Counted from the first letter of the stretch, positions 15,805 to 26,042 are shown. The stretch is DNA of 64,000 nt from Sediminibacterium soli (GCF_009939225.1 NZ_JAACJR010000006.1:186001-250000), one strand, 5' to 3'. Numbers and translations are program-made. The notes: generated by a model not told the origin, from the letters alone.

Positions 15805-18462
15805 ATGAAGCTGAGCTACAGGATACTGATGGTGCTGCTCCCGGTCTGTGCCGCGGCTTCGCTGCACGCGCAGGTAACGGCCTCCGGCATGGTAGCGGAC
15901 AGCAGCGGCAAACCGGTAGCAGCCGCAAGCGTAACGCTGGTAAAAAAGAACGGGGTGATACTTGCATTCGCCATCACCAATGCAGGCGGCGGTTACAAAC
16001 TGCGGCATACGGCTGCTTCTGTAAAAGATACCCTTTCGGTGACCGTCAGCGCGCTGGGTTTTGCCAAACAAACGGTGGCATTGGTTTCGGCCGACCAGCG
16101 ATCCGATTTCAGGCTGCGCGGAACAAAGGAGGTATTGCCCAATGTAACGGTAAACAGCCGGTCCATGCTGCGCAGGGAAGGCGATACACTGAACTACGAT
16201 GTGGCTTCTTTCAGCGAGAAACAGGACCGCACCATTGGCGATGTGATCAAAAAACTGCCGGGCGTGGAGGTGGATGACAGGGGGCAGATATCCTACGGTG
16301 GAAAACCGATCAACCGTTTTTATATCGAGGGTGATAACCTGCTCGACGGAAAATACAATATTGCCACCAAAAGCATTCCCTCCGATGCGGTATCAAAAGT
16401 GCAGGTACTCGAGAATCACCAGCCGGCAAAAGTGCTGAAAGACCTGGTGCCGAGCGACCAGGCTGCCATGAACATTGTGCTGAAAGACAAAGCCCGTCTT
16501 CGCCTGATGGGTACCGGGGATGCGGCGGCGGGAACACCGGGTGTATACAATGCTTCCGCAAATCTGATGCTGTTCAGGAAACAGGTGAAATTCATCAACT
16601 ATACCAAACTGAATAACACCGGCAACGACCTGGCCGATGATGTGACCAATTTTTTCGGATCGGAAAATACACCGCCGGCTTCGCTGATGAGCGCCAGTAC
16701 GGCAGGTACGCCTGATATTTCGCGGAAACGTTCGCTGTTCAATAATGCCGTGCTGGTTACGGCCAACGATCTGGTAAACCTGAAAAAAGACTGGCAGCTG
16801 CGTATCAATGCACATTTTCTTGCCGACAAACAATTTCAGTCTTACCGCTACCGTGCAACCTATTATCTGCCGAACGATACCGTTCGGTATGCCGAAGCAC
16901 TGGACAGCAGGAAATCGACCAATACCTTCAATACGCAGTTTACGCTGACCGCCAACCGCGAAGATTATTTACTGAATAATGTGACCATACTGGAAAACAC
17001 CCCGCAGGAAATTTCCTCCAGCCTGTTAGCCACGGGCAACGGTGCGTTGGCGCAGAAGTTTAGCGGAACCACTGCGAATATCTCCAACCGGTTTAATTTA
17101 ATCCGCAAGCTGCGCAGGGGATCCAGTTATGAGCTGTATTCATTTCTCAACCGGGTATCCAATCCCGCCACATTACAGGTGCGCCCGGGCTTATTTGCCG
17201 CGCAGCTGAACAACGGACAGCCTTATGCGGGACTTGAACAAACAGGCGCCGTGCCTACCTGGTATACGGAGAATTACCTCAGTTTCGGGATCCCCGGTTC
17301 CAAATTAAAGCAGCGGTACCGCGTAGGGTTCAATTACCAGCAGCAGGAACTGAATTCGCTGTTATCATCCGAGCAGAACAGCGGCAGTAAAGCGCTGGTG
17401 GCCGACAGTTTTATCAACCGGCTCGAGTGGAACAGACTGCGTGTGTATGTGCAGGCGGATTATTCGTATATCACTGATAAGATCGTTTTTTCCCTCTCAC
17501 TGCCGCTTGTGTACCAGAACATACGGTATACAGGCAGAAAGCAAAGCGGTAACCTGCGCGATTTTCCGGTAACACCGAGGGTAAGCTTACGGTACAATAC
17601 GGGTCAGGAAGACTTTGTTTCGCTGGGGTATTCGTATGGCAACAACTGGGGTGGTATCGACCAGGTGTACGACGGGTATATCATGCGCAGCTACCGCGAT
17701 TTTTATTCCAACGGCAGTTTGCTGAACGAGTCAACAAGCCATAGTCTCAGCGCTTCCTACAATTTCAGGAACACACTTAAGATATTTTTCTTTTCGCTGG
17801 GTGTTTCGTACAGCGTTTTTGAGCGCAATACCATCAGCCGGCAGCAGATCAGCTCACTGGTGCAACAGGCGAGTCTGATTCCTTTCAACAACGGTTATTC
17901 AAGTATCGCAACTTCTGCCAGCATCAGCAAATACCTGTTTCCGCTGATGACAACCATCGGCGGCAAGCTGGGCTGGTCAAGATCCAGGGCCAACCAGTTC
18001 CAGAACGGAGACCTGCTGGCCGTGCAGAACGATATGTATGTTGCGGGACTGAACACCAACACCAAATTTGCAAGCTGGCTGACCGTTGGATACAACGGCA
18101 GTTTTACCGCCAGCAATGCCAGTCTGCCGGACGGCGGTAAACGCTCTGCCACACCGGCGGTGAAAAAATGGCTGCATTCTGCAGATGCAGCCATTACGCT
18201 GAGCAAAACGCTCACGGCAAAACTGGCAGCCGATAATTATACATATCTCGTACCCGGTGCACAGGATGTGCGGGTAACTTTTGCCGATCTGTACCTGACG
18301 TATTATCTCGACAAATTAAAATCCAATATCGAATTCTCTTTAACGAATATCATGGGCACGGATGAGTATACCAATGTATCCATGTCTGCCAACAGCATTT
18401 CAAGCGCGGCCTATACCATCCGTCCGCGGATGGCGTTGCTGAAATGCTATTTCAGGTTCTGA
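15805..18462 (+). CDS. TonB-receptor-like outer-membrane protein with carboxypeptidase-like regulatory domain
   Basis: 885 residues. It has a signal peptide (MKLSYRILMVLLPVCAAASLHAQ), then a CarboxypepD_reg-like beta-sandwich (about 24-105), a plug-like domain with DVIKKLPGVEVDDRGQISY and FYIEGDNLLDG, and a long beta-barrel ending MALLKCYFRF. It is the typical partner of GLPGLI genes in Bacteroidota. No TonB box was identified with confidence, so energy-dependent transport is unproven. It starts two bases after the remnant of the second GLPGLI gene and is presumably transcribed from the same promoter. Confidence 0.82.
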   Translation: MKLSYRILMVLLPVCAAASLHAQVTASGMVADSSGKPVAAASVTLVKKNGVILAFAITNAGGGYKLRHTAASVKDTLSVTVSALGFAKQTVALVSADQRSDFRLRGTKEVLPNVTVNSRSMLRREGDTLNYDVASFSEKQDRTIGDVIKKLPGVEVDDRGQISYGGKPINRFYIEGDNLLDGKYNIATKSIPSDAVSKVQVLENHQPAKVLKDLVPSDQAAMNIVLKDKARLRLMGTGDAAAGTPGVYNASANLMLFRKQVKFINYTKLNNTGNDLADDVTNFFGSENTPPASLMSASTAGTPDISRKRSLFNNAVLVTANDLVNLKKDWQLRINAHFLADKQFQSYRYRATYYLPNDTVRYAEALDSRKSTNTFNTQFTLTANREDYLLNNVTILENTPQEISSSLLATGNGALAQKFSGTTANISNRFNLIRKLRRGSSYELYSFLNRVSNPATLQVRPGLFAAQLNNGQPYAGLEQTGAVPTWYTENYLSFGIPGSKLKQRYRVGFNYQQQELNSLLSSEQNSGSKALVADSFINRLEWNRLRVYVQADYSYITDKIVFSLSLPLVYQNIRYTGRKQSGNLRDFPVTPRVSLRYNTGQEDFVSLGYSYGNNWGGIDQVYDGYIMRSYRDFYSNGSLLNESTSHSLSASYNFRNTLKIFFFSLGVSYSVFERNTISRQQISSLVQQASLIPFNNGYSSIATSASISKYLFPLMTTIGGKLGWSRSRANQFQNGDLLAVQNDMYVAGLNTNTKFASWLTVGYNGSFTASNASLPDGGKRSATPAVKKWLHSADAAITLSKTLTAKLAADNYTYLVPGAQDVRVTFADLYLTYYLDKLKSNIEFSLTNIMGTDEYTNVSMSANSISSAAYTIRPRMALLKCYFRF

Positions 18463-18469
18463 TGCAGGG

Positions 18470-18567
18470 TGGCCGGGCGGCGCTGTCGGGTGGTTCTTAT
18501 GCATGGCTGTTTTCTTCATGTGCTTATGAAAAATACGAAATGCAAACCCGATGGCCCGGCCCGGCCA
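18470..18567. repeat. Long imperfect hairpin between convergent genes
   Basis: TGGCCGGG (18470-18477) pairs with CCCGGCCA (18560-18567), CGGGT near 18487 with ACCCG (18546-18550), and a TTTTCTTCAT/ATGAAAA pair lies inside. This nested structure fills the gap between the TonB-receptor-like gene and the alcohol dehydrogenase. It could act as a bidirectional terminator, but no T tract is seen. Confidence 0.45.
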
Positions 18568-18573
18568 TACCAT

Positions 18574-19620
18574 TTATTTCAGGGTGGCGATATCGATCAC
18601 AAAGCGGTAACGTACATCGCCCCTGATCACTTTCTCGTAAGCTTCGTTGATGTCTTTGATATCGATGACTTCCACATCCGACACGATATTGTGTTCGGCG
18701 CAGAAATCGAGCATCTCCTGTGTTTCGGCAATACCGCCGATCAGTGAGCCGATGATGCTGCGGCGTTTCATGATCAGGTTAAAGGCAGGTACCTCAGACG
18801 GGGATGGCGGAACACCCACCACGATCATGGTTCCGTTGGTGCCGAGCAGGTTGAGGTAGTCGCCATATTGATGCGGCGCTGAAACCGTATTCAGTATCAC
18901 ATCAAAATAACTGGCTTTCTCCTTCATTGCCTTTGTATCGGTGGTAAGCAGAAAATGATGCGCTCCCAGTTTTTTTGCATCGGCTTCTTTGGAAGGCGAC
19001 GTGCTGAGCATGGTCACTTCCGCACCAAATGCGGCGGCAAATTTTACACCCATATGCCCGAGTCCGCCAAGACCCACAACGCCCACTTTCTGTCCCTTGC
19101 CCACTTTTACATAGCGGAGCGGTGAATACGTGGTAATGCCCGCGCAAAGCAATGGCGCCACACCTGCCAGCGGCAGTTTGGGTGATATCTGCAGCGTGTA
19201 GTTTTCATCCACCACGATTTGTGTGGAATACCCGCCGTAAGTGGGTGCGCCGGTCTTTTTTTCCCTGCCGTTATAGGTGCCTACCATGCCTTCATCACAA
19301 TATTGTTCAATGCCGGCCTTACAGTTTGGACAGCTGCGGCAGGAATCGACAAAGCAACCCACGCCGGCCAGGTCGCCCACTTTAAATTTGGTTACCTTAT
19401 CGCCAACATGCGTAATGCGGCCAACGATCTCGTGACCCGGTACCATCGGAAAAATGGAGCCGCCCCATTCATCGCGTACCTGGTGAATATCGGAGTGACA
19501 GACACCGCAGTACAGTATCTCTATCTGAACATCGTGGACGCCGGGTTCTCTTCTTTCCAGACCGAAAGGGGTTAGGGGAGTGGTGGCAGACTGCGCTGCA
19601 TATGCTTTTGTTGCTATCAT
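18574..19620 (-). CDS. Zinc-dependent NAD(P)H alcohol dehydrogenase
   Basis: 348 residues from ATG 19620 (the frame is open upstream, but this start gives the normal family N-terminus MIATKAYAAQSA). Catalytic zinc ligands are in CGVCHSDIH and GHEIVGRI, structural zinc cysteines in CFVDSCRSCPNCKAGIEQYC, and the cofactor fold is GLGGLGHMG. The pattern fits the cinnamyl-alcohol dehydrogenase/YahK subgroup, which reduces assorted aldehydes with NADPH. It is divergent from the aldo/keto reductase, so the two may share regulation in the 79-base gap. Confidence 0.92.
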   Translation of the reverse strand: MIATKAYAAQSATTPLTPFGLERREPGVHDVQIEILYCGVCHSDIHQVRDEWGGSIFPMVPGHEIVGRITHVGDKVTKFKVGDLAGVGCFVDSCRSCPNCKAGIEQYCDEGMVGTYNGREKKTGAPTYGGYSTQIVVDENYTLQISPKLPLAGVAPLLCAGITTYSPLRYVKVGKGQKVGVVGLGGLGHMGVKFAAAFGAEVTMLSTSPSKEADAKKLGAHHFLLTTDTKAMKEKASYFDVILNTVSAPHQYGDYLNLLGTNGTMIVVGVPPSPSEVPAFNLIMKRRSIIGSLIGGIAETQEMLDFCAEHNIVSDVEVIDIKDINEAYEKVIRGDVRYRFVIDIATLK

Positions 19621-19699
19621 GTGTTTTGTTTGTGTATACAAATATCGCAAAGAATTCCTCATGACGGATCAGCGGTTTTTATGAACTTTATATAAACGA

Positions 19700-20695
19700 A
19701 TGTTTATGGCGATAAGAAAACTGGGTTCTCAGGGACTCGAAGCTTCACAGCTGGGTTTGGGTTGTATGGGTATGAGTGAATTCTACGGTGAGACGGATGA
19801 TACCGAGAGCCTGGACGTATTGCATAAGGCGCTGGATCTGGGTGTGAATTTCTGGGACACGGCGGATGTATACGGACCGTTCACGAACGAGGTGCTTGTA
19901 GGAAAAGCGCTGAAGGGAGTCCGCGACAGGATTGTACTGGCCACCAAGTTTGGCATTCTTCGCGACCCGTCTGATCCCGCCAAACGCGGGTTCAGCGGTA
20001 AACCCGCGTATGTGCAATCGGCCTGCGAAGCGAGTTTGAAAAGACTGGATACGGATATCATCGACCTGTATTACCTGCACAGGGTAGACCCCGAAACGCC
20101 GATAGAAGAAACCGTGGAGGCCATGGCAAAACTGGTGCAGCAGGGAAAAGTGAGAGCGATCGGTCTGAGCGAGGTATCGGTGAATACCCTGCGCAGGGCA
20201 CACGCGGTATTTCCGGTAACGGCGGTGCAAAGCGAGTATTCCCTGTGGACAAGAGACCCCGAAGAAGGGATGCTGGATGCATGCCGGGAACTGGGTATCG
20301 CATTTGTGGCGTACAGCCCTCTGGGCCGCGGGTTTCTCGGCGGACAGATCCGGAAATTTGAAGACCTGGCGCAGGATGATTATCGCAGGTTTTCTCCGCG
20401 TTTCCAGGGAGATAATTTTGACAAAAACCTGGCGCTGGTGCAAAAAGTGGAGGAGATTGCGGTCGAAAAAGGCTGCACGTCTTCCCAACTGGCCATTGCC
20501 TGGGTGATGGCCCAGGGCGACCATATTTTTCCGATACCGGGTACCAAGCGTCTGAAATACCTCCAGGAAAACATCGGGTCACTGAATGTGCAGCTTACCC
20601 AATCCGACCTGGAAAGAATAGACGCCGTTTTCCCTCCCGGTATCGCCAGCGGTCTTCGCTATCCCGAAAATATGATGGGCAGGATCAATGCATAA
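19700..20695 (+). CDS. Aldo/keto reductase
   Basis: About 331 residues (ATG 19700 or 19706). Family features are [12 protein letters not shown], the catalytic set D/Y in WDTADVYG, K in ATKFGI and H in LYYLHRVDP, and the C-terminal NADPH-binding [15 protein letters not shown]. It resembles the YajO/AKR13-like group that reduces small aldehydes. The divergent neighbour is a zinc alcohol dehydrogenase, which supports a carbonyl-detoxification role. Natural substrate unknown. Confidence 0.93.
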   Translation: MFMAIRKLGSQGLEASQLGLGCMGMSEFYGETDDTESLDVLHKALDLGVNFWDTADVYGPFTNEVLVGKALKGVRDRIVLATKFGILRDPSDPAKRGFSGKPAYVQSACEASLKRLDTDIIDLYYLHRVDPETPIEETVEAMAKLVQQGKVRAIGLSEVSVNTLRRAHAVFPVTAVQSEYSLWTRDPEEGMLDACRELGIAFVAYSPLGRGFLGGQIRKFEDLAQDDYRRFSPRFQGDNFDKNLALVQKVEEIAVEKGCTSSQLAIAWVMAQGDHIFPIPGTKRLKYLQENIGSLNVQLTQSDLERIDAVFPPGIASGLRYPENMMGRINA

Positions 20696-20703
20696 AGGCG
20701 CTG

Positions 20704-20760
20704 CGGAAAATTGCAAAGAATCCCCATCGGCAATCGGCCATCACAAATCGGCAATTTCCC
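20704..20760. repeat. Short intergenic repeat element, ATCGGCA type
   Basis: Between convergent genes. Three variants of AATCGGC occur in tandem, and GGAAAATTGC (20704-20713) pairs imperfectly with GCAATTTCC (20750-20758). The word is the same as in the clean palindrome at 49970-50017, so this may be a reduced member of that element type. Confidence 0.5.
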
Positions 20761-20761
20761 C

Positions 20762-22015
20762 CTACCGGTAGCTGAGCCTGAACTCGTCCAGTACCGGTTT
20801 GTATTTCCTGGGTCGGGTTAATTCGTACTGGTAAATGATCTCACCGATCTCTCTGAAAAAGGGGTAGCCGGTTTCGTTGTATTCGTATTTGTTGTCATTC
20901 AGCACTCCATCCCTGTTTACATAAATATTGGCGCTGATCATGAACTCCGTATTGTGCAGGAAATCGACGATATAGGCGGCATCCGTCAGGTAGCCGTACG
21001 ACCAGCCCGGTTTATTGAAGATGCGGATATAGGGAGGCGGTTTCTGTTTGCCGGCCTTGTACAGAAAGAACTTGGTGTAGCTGTCAAAGAACTCCGTGGT
21101 ATCGTAATTGGGAAACCTGCTTTCAGACGGAAGTTCCGACATGTACTGCAGCAGGAACTGTCTGTCTTCAGCGCCCAGCCTGAAACGTCTTCTGGCAGGA
21201 ACGGACCCGGGAAAGACGACGGATTGCAGCATATACTGCAGGTCTTCCAGCGGGAAATTGTTGTGACGGGTAAAATCCATCGGCGCATGGATCAGCGAAT
21301 CGTTTTTGTCCCAATGCGCCTGTCCCACCAGTACCTGTTTGCTGTAGTCAAATGCCAGGGTGCTGTACGCAGGCGGTATCGTATACAGCGTCTGCGTATC
21401 CTTTACAAAACGGATGGGGTTGGTATGCCGGTTCTCTTCCTCTGTCATCCCAACAAACCTTCTTACGATACGCGTGTCCAGGTAGCCTTTTTTTTGTAAG
21501 GTTTCATTGAGGGATTGCTGCCCGTTGAATTCATACAAACGGTTATAGGCATCGTTATCGCTTACCAGGAATATTTTCTTTACATATTGTGCAACAGAGG
21601 GCAGTCCGTTGCCGGCAGAGCTGTCTGCATGCACCACCGTCTGGTGATGCCAGCCGCTGTCGGTCAGCATAGGCGTATACTTGTCTACACCGTACCGCTT
21701 GAGTGCATGTATCTTTTCGAGTGCAGCCAGCGCCACCGGCAGCTTTACGGTTGAGGCAGGGTTATAATACCGGTCCCTGTCGGTATGCAGGTAGTATTGC
21801 TCAAACGAAGGCCGGTTCCGGCTGTCGCGGCTGATCTGCGTATAGATGATCTGGTACTGAAAACTGTCGGGGTGATCCAGCACTTTTTTCAGGAGGGGAG
21901 AAGCTTTGCTGTACAGGAGCTGCTTCAGCCATTCGCTGTTTTTTTCCTGCGCCTCTGCCGGAAGAGACACGGCAATACAGCAACAGGTGACCAGCAGGGA
22001 CAGGATGTTTTTCAT
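20762..22015 (-). CDS. Secreted serine hydrolase, class A beta-lactamase-like fold
   Basis: 417 residues with a signal peptide (MKNILSLLVTCCCIAVSLPAEAQ). The active-site set looks complete: S88-x-x-K91 in PASTVKLP, S152-D153-N154 in VSDNDAYNRL, and KPG in FNKPGWSYGY in place of KTG. These proteins are common in Bacteroidota, usually annotated as serine hydrolases. Longer than true class A enzymes (about 290 residues), so antibiotic hydrolysis should not be assumed; a peptidase or cell-wall role is equally possible. A TATATTTG box lies 21 bases upstream. Confidence 0.82.
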   Translation of the reverse strand: MKNILSLLVTCCCIAVSLPAEAQEKNSEWLKQLLYSKASPLLKKVLDHPDSFQYQIIYTQISRDSRNRPSFEQYYLHTDRDRYYNPASTVKLPVALAALEKIHALKRYGVDKYTPMLTDSGWHHQTVVHADSSAGNGLPSVAQYVKKIFLVSDNDAYNRLYEFNGQQSLNETLQKKGYLDTRIVRRFVGMTEEENRHTNPIRFVKDTQTLYTIPPAYSTLAFDYSKQVLVGQAHWDKNDSLIHAPMDFTRHNNFPLEDLQYMLQSVVFPGSVPARRRFRLGAEDRQFLLQYMSELPSESRFPNYDTTEFFDSYTKFFLYKAGKQKPPPYIRIFNKPGWSYGYLTDAAYIVDFLHNTEFMISANIYVNRDGVLNDNKYEYNETGYPFFREIGEIIYQYELTRPRKYKPVLDEFRLSYR

Positions 22016-22035
22016 GGCAGACAGGTATGGGCCGT

Positions 22036-22043
22036 CAAATATA
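22036..22043 (-). promoter_or_regulatory. -7 box for the serine hydrolase
   Basis: TATATTTG on the minus strand, a full match to TAnnTTTG, 21 bases upstream of the ATG at 22015. No clear TTTG was found 19 bases further upstream. Confidence 0.5.
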
Positions 22044-22057
22044 ACGAACCCTGCAGA

Positions 22058-22327
22058 TCAGCTTCTTTTTGCCTGTTGCAGCAGGTAGGCGGCTTCCACC
22101 AGTTTCTCGAGTTTTTCGTACAATTCGAGGATGGCTTCGCGTTCCGGCCTGCCCAGCTGTTTTTGAAAACCGCCGGTAACGCTGGTTTTCAGCCAAAGCC
22201 ATAGCAACCGGCGAACATCATCGATGTCTGCGAAATCAAAGAGCTCGTCTGCAACCAGCAGCGGGTTGCGGATTTCTTCGGGGGATAAGACCGTAAGGCT
22301 TACCTGCCGTTTGGTGGATACAGGCAT
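22058..22327 (-). CDS. Small hypothetical protein
   Basis: 89 residues from ATG 22327. The frame is open to 22417, but only with a TTG start and a less convincing N-terminus. It is charged and predicted mainly helical (EEIRNPLLVADELFDFADIDDVRRLLWLWLKTS, then LYEKLEKLVEAAYLLQQ). No signal peptide, membrane segment or known motif is recognised. It is divergently arranged with the HTH gene at 22553 across a gap with a perfect 23-base inverted repeat, so the two may be co-regulated. A real gene is likely from codon pattern and context, but function is unknown. Confidence 0.55.
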   Translation of the reverse strand: MPVSTKRQVSLTVLSPEEIRNPLLVADELFDFADIDDVRRLLWLWLKTSVTGGFQKQLGRPEREAILELYEKLEKLVEAAYLLQQAKRS

Positions 22328-22425
22328 GGCAATAAGGTTTAGTTGGGCCTGTCTTACGATGCAATGGGTAGGTTCGAATATTGCCTGCGGTAAATACGCC
22401 CGTGAAAAATAAGGCAATAATGCGT

Positions 22426-22448
22426 ATAAATCCTGTTGCAGGATTTAT
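22426..22448. promoter_or_regulatory. Perfect inverted repeat, candidate operator
   Basis: ATAAATCCTG (22426-22435), spacer TTG, CAGGATTTAT (22439-22448): a perfect 10-base palindrome in the divergent gap between the small hypothetical gene and the HTH regulator. No T run follows. It could be the binding site of the HTH protein encoded 105 bases to the right. Confidence 0.5.
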
Positions 22449-22552
22449 GAGCGACTGTTTATTTCGTAATGACTAATACAAACACAATATTATGATTTGG
22501 TCTATGAAATCAGGAAAAAATAATACCCTATTTTCTAACGTATTTATACCTG

Positions 22553-22957
22553 ATGAGATTAGTTGACAGATTACAGGAATACCTGTGTTTTCACGGTATC
22601 ACTGCCTATGCTTTTGAGCATAGCTGTGCGCTTTCCAACGGGTACCTGGGTAAACAACTGCGGGGCAAGGGCGCCATCGGCTCCGATATACTCGAGCGGA
22701 TCAAGCAGCAATACCCGGATCTGAGCCTGGTATGGCTGGTAACCGGCAAAGGCAGCATGCTGCTTTCGCCCTATGCCACCGGCCCGGAAAGGAAGCTGCT
22801 CGACCTGAACGAAGAGCAGCAGGTTTATTTCACTTCAAAAGACGATGTTATCGGCGTTCTCAACAAACAAATAGAGAAACTCGAGAAAACGATAGACGAT
22901 AAAGACAGGATCATCCAGCTGATGGAGAAGGAGCGGAAGGGCTGGAGGGGCGGGTGA
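22553..22957 (+). CDS. HTH regulator with C-terminal coiled coil
   Basis: 134 residues. Residues 1-75 look like a repressor-type helix-turn-helix seen in many Bacteroidota proteins (VDRLQEYLCFHGITAYAFE, ALSNGYLGKQL, then ILERIKQQYPDLSLVWLVTGKGSML). Residues 95-130 form a strong heptad coiled coil (VIGVLNKQIEKLEKTIDDKD), expected to drive dimerisation. No ligand or protease domain is present, so it is a minimal DNA-binding dimer. Self-regulation through the inverted repeat at 22426-22448 is inferred. Upstream DNA is AT-rich. Confidence 0.78.
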   Translation: MRLVDRLQEYLCFHGITAYAFEHSCALSNGYLGKQLRGKGAIGSDILERIKQQYPDLSLVWLVTGKGSMLLSPYATGPERKLLDLNEEQQVYFTSKDDVIGVLNKQIEKLEKTIDDKDRIIQLMEKERKGWRGG

Positions 22958-22965
22958 GTTGTAAT

Positions 22966-23126
22966 AGTCAAATGGCTAAATGGTTGAATGGTTACATGGT
23001 TAAATGGTTGCAGGGTGGTATCGCAGCAGCATTGCCTACACGGCACGCTGCTGCATAGCCACTACCTTCCTTCAACAATTGAACCATGTAACCATTTAAC
23101 AATCCAACCATTTAGCAATGTACCCA
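22966..23126. repeat. Intergenic palindromic repeat element, AAATGGTT type
   Basis: Tandem 8-base units (AAATGGCT, AAATGGTT, GAATGGTT, ACATGGTT, AAATGGTT) form the left arm and their complements the right arm. Stems: 22975-22986 with 23105-23116 (12 exact) and 22987-23001 with 23082-23096 (15 exact). The right arm carries an 8-base bulge (23097-23104), exactly one repeat unit. An inner hairpin GCAGCAGC/GCTGCTGC (23023-23030 with 23047-23054) sits in the centre. Between convergent genes. Confidence 0.88.
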
Positions 23127-23135
23127 TTCCCCTCC

Positions 23136-25997
23136 TTATGCATACGCCTCGGTGGGCTCGCAGGTGCAGATCAGGTTGCGATCGCCATGGGTATTGTTTA
23201 CCCGGGCTACACTTGGCCAGAACTTATTAAGGGTTACATAGTATAACGGAAAAGCCGCTTCCCGCCTGGTATATCCGTGGTTCCATTCTTCAGCACATAT
23301 AACCGCCTGGGTATGGGGTGCATTTTTCAGGGGATTATCTGTCTTATCCGATTTTCCCGACTCGATCGCCGTGATCTCTTCGTGTATAGCGATCAGGGCA
23401 TCGCAGAAACGATCCAGCTCTGCTTTGTCCTCGCTCTCTGTTGGCTCCACCATGATGGTGCCGGCCACGGGGAAACTCAGCGTTGGCGCATGAAAACCAT
23501 AGTCGATCAGTCGTTTCGCCACATCTTCCGCTTCCACGCCCGCGCTTTGTTTAAAAGGCCGCAGGTCCACGATGAATTCGTGCGCACAGGAGCCATTGGT
23601 TCCGGTATACAGTATCTTATAATGTTTCTCCAGTCTTGCCTTCATATAGTTGGCATTCAGGATAGCGTATTCGGTGGCCATGCGCACGCCATCGGCGCCC
23701 AGCATTTTGATATAGCCATAGCTGATCAGCAGTATGCTCGCTGAGCCATACGGAGCGGCGCTGACAGCCCCCTTTGTTTTATTTTCAACATGTCCTGGTA
23801 AATACGGGGCAAGTTTTTCATTCACGCAGATAGGTCCCATGCCCGGTCCGCCACCGCCATGAGGTATCGCAAATGTTTTGTGCAGGTTCAGGTGGCAGAC
23901 ATCCGCACCGATTGAGCCCGGGCTGGTCAGTCCCACCTGCGCATTCATATTGGCGCCGTCCATATATACCAGTCCGCCGTTCTCATGAACGATCCGGCAG
24001 ATATCCTTGATGGTTTCTTCAAATACACCGTGCGTAGAGGGGTAGGTAACCATCAGCGCACCCAGTGTGTCTTTGTATTGCACTGCTTTTGCCTGCAGGT
24101 CGGCCACATCGATATTGCCTGCTTCGTCGCATTTCACCACAACCACTGTAAAGCCCACCATTACCGCGCTGGCAGGATTGGTGCCGTGCGCGCTGATCGG
24201 TATCAGCACCACATTGCGGTGAGCTTCGTTACGGGCAATATGGTAATCGCGGATACTCAGCAGACCGGCATATTCGCCCTGTGCGCCGCTGTTGGGCTGC
24301 AGGCTGCAGGCGCTGAATCCCGTGATCTCGCAGAGGTATTTGCTGAGTTCATCGGTGATCTGCTGGTAGCCCGCTGTCTGCGTCAGCGGTGCAAACGGAT
24401 GCAGTGCGCCAAACTCGGGCCAGCTTACAGGAATCATCTCGGATGCCGCATTCAGTTTCATCGTGCAGCTTCCCAGACTGATCATACTGGTATTAAGCGA
24501 AAGGTCCTTGTTCTCCAGCATCTTGATATACCGCATCATCTGGCTTTCGCTGTGATGGATATTGAAAACGGGATGGGTGAGAAAAGTACTGGTGCGTGCC
24601 AGCGCTGCCGGTATCGCGGATTCTTTTGACAGAGATTTTTTGTCAACAGTAACTGCATTTTTTCCCGTAACCGCTGCGAAAACGGAAAGCAGTTTGCTGA
24701 TATTCTCGGCAGTGCTGGTTTCGTCGATGCTGATACCGATACTGCCATTGCTGTAATAGCGGAAATTGATCTCCTGTTTTTCTGCCGCGGTCTTCACAGC
24801 CGCTGCATCCATGCCGGTTATTGTAAGCGTATCGAAATAGGCTGCGTTCTCCTGCCTGATACCCAGTGCCGCCAGTCCGTCTGAAACCGTCTTCGCCAGC
24901 CGGTGAACGCGTGCGGCGATGTTCCTCAGTCCCTGCGGTCCGTGGTATACGGCATACATCGCGGCCATATTGGCCAGCAATGCCTGTGCCGTGCAGATAT
25001 TGGAAGTGGCTTTTTCGCGTTTGATATGCTGCTCGCGTGTCTGCAATGCCATGCGAAGCGCCCGGTTGCCCTGGGCATCGATGCTTACACCGATCAGCCT
25101 GCCGGGCATACCGCGTTTAAAATCGTCTTTTGTGGCAAAGAACGCCGCGTGCGGTCCGCCAAAACCCATCGGAACACCAAAGCGCTGCGCAGATCCTATC
25201 GCCACATCCGCACCCAGTTCGCCCGGCGAAGCCAGAACGGTCAGCGCCAGCAGATCGGTTGCCATGATCACCAGTCCGCCTGCCCCATGCACTTTTTCGA
25301 TGAACGAACGGTAATCCTCTGCCGATCCGTTATCGTTCGGGTATTGTACGATGGCGCCGAAATAGGTATTGTCTATAACAGCCGTGGCATAATCGCCATA
25401 TACCAGTTCCACACCGATCGGCTGTGCACGCGTGAGCAACACATCTTTTGTCTGCGGGAAAATACAGTTGTCAACAAAAAGTTTTGGTCTTTCGATCAGG
25501 TCCGATTTGTTCACATGATGAAAGATCATGGCCATCGCTTCGGCGGCGGCTGTGGCCTCATCCAGCAGCGATGCATTGGAGATGGGAAGCCCGGTCAGAT
25601 CGGATACCATGGTCTGGAAATTCAGCAGGCTCTCCAGACGGCCCTGCGATATCTCGGCCTGGTACGGTGTATACTGGGTATACCATCCCGGGTTTTCGAA
25701 GACATTACGGAGGATCACACTCGGGGTGATGGTTCCGTAATAGCCCTGCCCGATATAGTTGGAAAAGACCTTGTTCTTCGCAGCTGTTTTTTTGAGTTCA
25801 GACAGGTATTCGAACTCGCTGACGGCATCGGGTATAGCCAGTTTTTGTTTGTTGCGGATAGCGGCAGGTACGGTTTTGCCGATCAATTCCTCCAGCGAAG
25901 ACACCCCGATGGTTTCGAGCATCAATTTGGTATCTGCAGGATTGGGGCCGATATGCCGCCCGTGAAATTCGGTTGACTGCTGATCGAATAGGTTCAT
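23136..25997 (-). CDS. gcvP: Glycine dehydrogenase (glycine cleavage P protein)
   Basis: 953 residues, the normal length for the fused P1-P2 form. It decarboxylates glycine with pyridoxal phosphate and passes the aminomethyl group to the H protein. Landmarks are the N-terminal [26 protein letters not shown], and in the C-terminal half the PLP-lysine segment [18 protein letters not shown], ending in the typical [16 protein letters not shown]. The T and H protein genes are not adjacent. A TAACTTTG box lies 38-45 bases upstream. Confidence 0.98.
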   Translation of the reverse strand: MNLFDQQSTEFHGRHIGPNPADTKLMLETIGVSSLEELIGKTVPAAIRNKQKLAIPDAVSEFEYLSELKKTAAKNKVFSNYIGQGYYGTITPSVILRNVFENPGWYTQYTPYQAEISQGRLESLLNFQTMVSDLTGLPISNASLLDEATAAAEAMAMIFHHVNKSDLIERPKLFVDNCIFPQTKDVLLTRAQPIGVELVYGDYATAVIDNTYFGAIVQYPNDNGSAEDYRSFIEKVHGAGGLVIMATDLLALTVLASPGELGADVAIGSAQRFGVPMGFGGPHAAFFATKDDFKRGMPGRLIGVSIDAQGNRALRMALQTREQHIKREKATSNICTAQALLANMAAMYAVYHGPQGLRNIAARVHRLAKTVSDGLAALGIRQENAAYFDTLTITGMDAAAVKTAAEKQEINFRYYSNGSIGISIDETSTAENISKLLSVFAAVTGKNAVTVDKKSLSKESAIPAALARTSTFLTHPVFNIHHSESQMMRYIKMLENKDLSLNTSMISLGSCTMKLNAASEMIPVSWPEFGALHPFAPLTQTAGYQQITDELSKYLCEITGFSACSLQPNSGAQGEYAGLLSIRDYHIARNEAHRNVVLIPISAHGTNPASAVMVGFTVVVVKCDEAGNIDVADLQAKAVQYKDTLGALMVTYPSTHGVFEETIKDICRIVHENGGLVYMDGANMNAQVGLTSPGSIGADVCHLNLHKTFAIPHGGGGPGMGPICVNEKLAPYLPGHVENKTKGAVSAAPYGSASILLISYGYIKMLGADGVRMATEYAILNANYMKARLEKHYKILYTGTNGSCAHEFIVDLRPFKQSAGVEAEDVAKRLIDYGFHAPTLSFPVAGTIMVEPTESEDKAELDRFCDALIAIHEEITAIESGKSDKTDNPLKNAPHTQAVICAEEWNHGYTRREAAFPLYYVTLNKFWPSVARVNNTHGDRNLICTCEPTEAYA

Positions 25998-26034
25998 AGC
26001 AAGAACATAGCTTTAGGTAGGTAATAAATCGCCG

Positions 26035-26042
26035 CAAAGTTA
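26035..26042 (-). promoter_or_regulatory. -7 box for gcvP
   Basis: TAACTTTG on the minus strand, a full match to TAnnTTTG, followed by a leader of roughly 35 bases. No clear -33 TTTG; a GTTTTTACC stretch lies near the expected place. Confidence 0.5.

Noticed and set aside
20762..22015. Functional class A beta-lactamase
   Set aside because: Motifs fit the fold, but the protein is over 100 residues longer and belongs to a broad serine hydrolase group; resistance is not supported.
22966..23126. CRISPR-like appearance of short regular repeats
   Set aside because: Units are 8 bases with no spacers, arms are complementary, and no cas genes are near.
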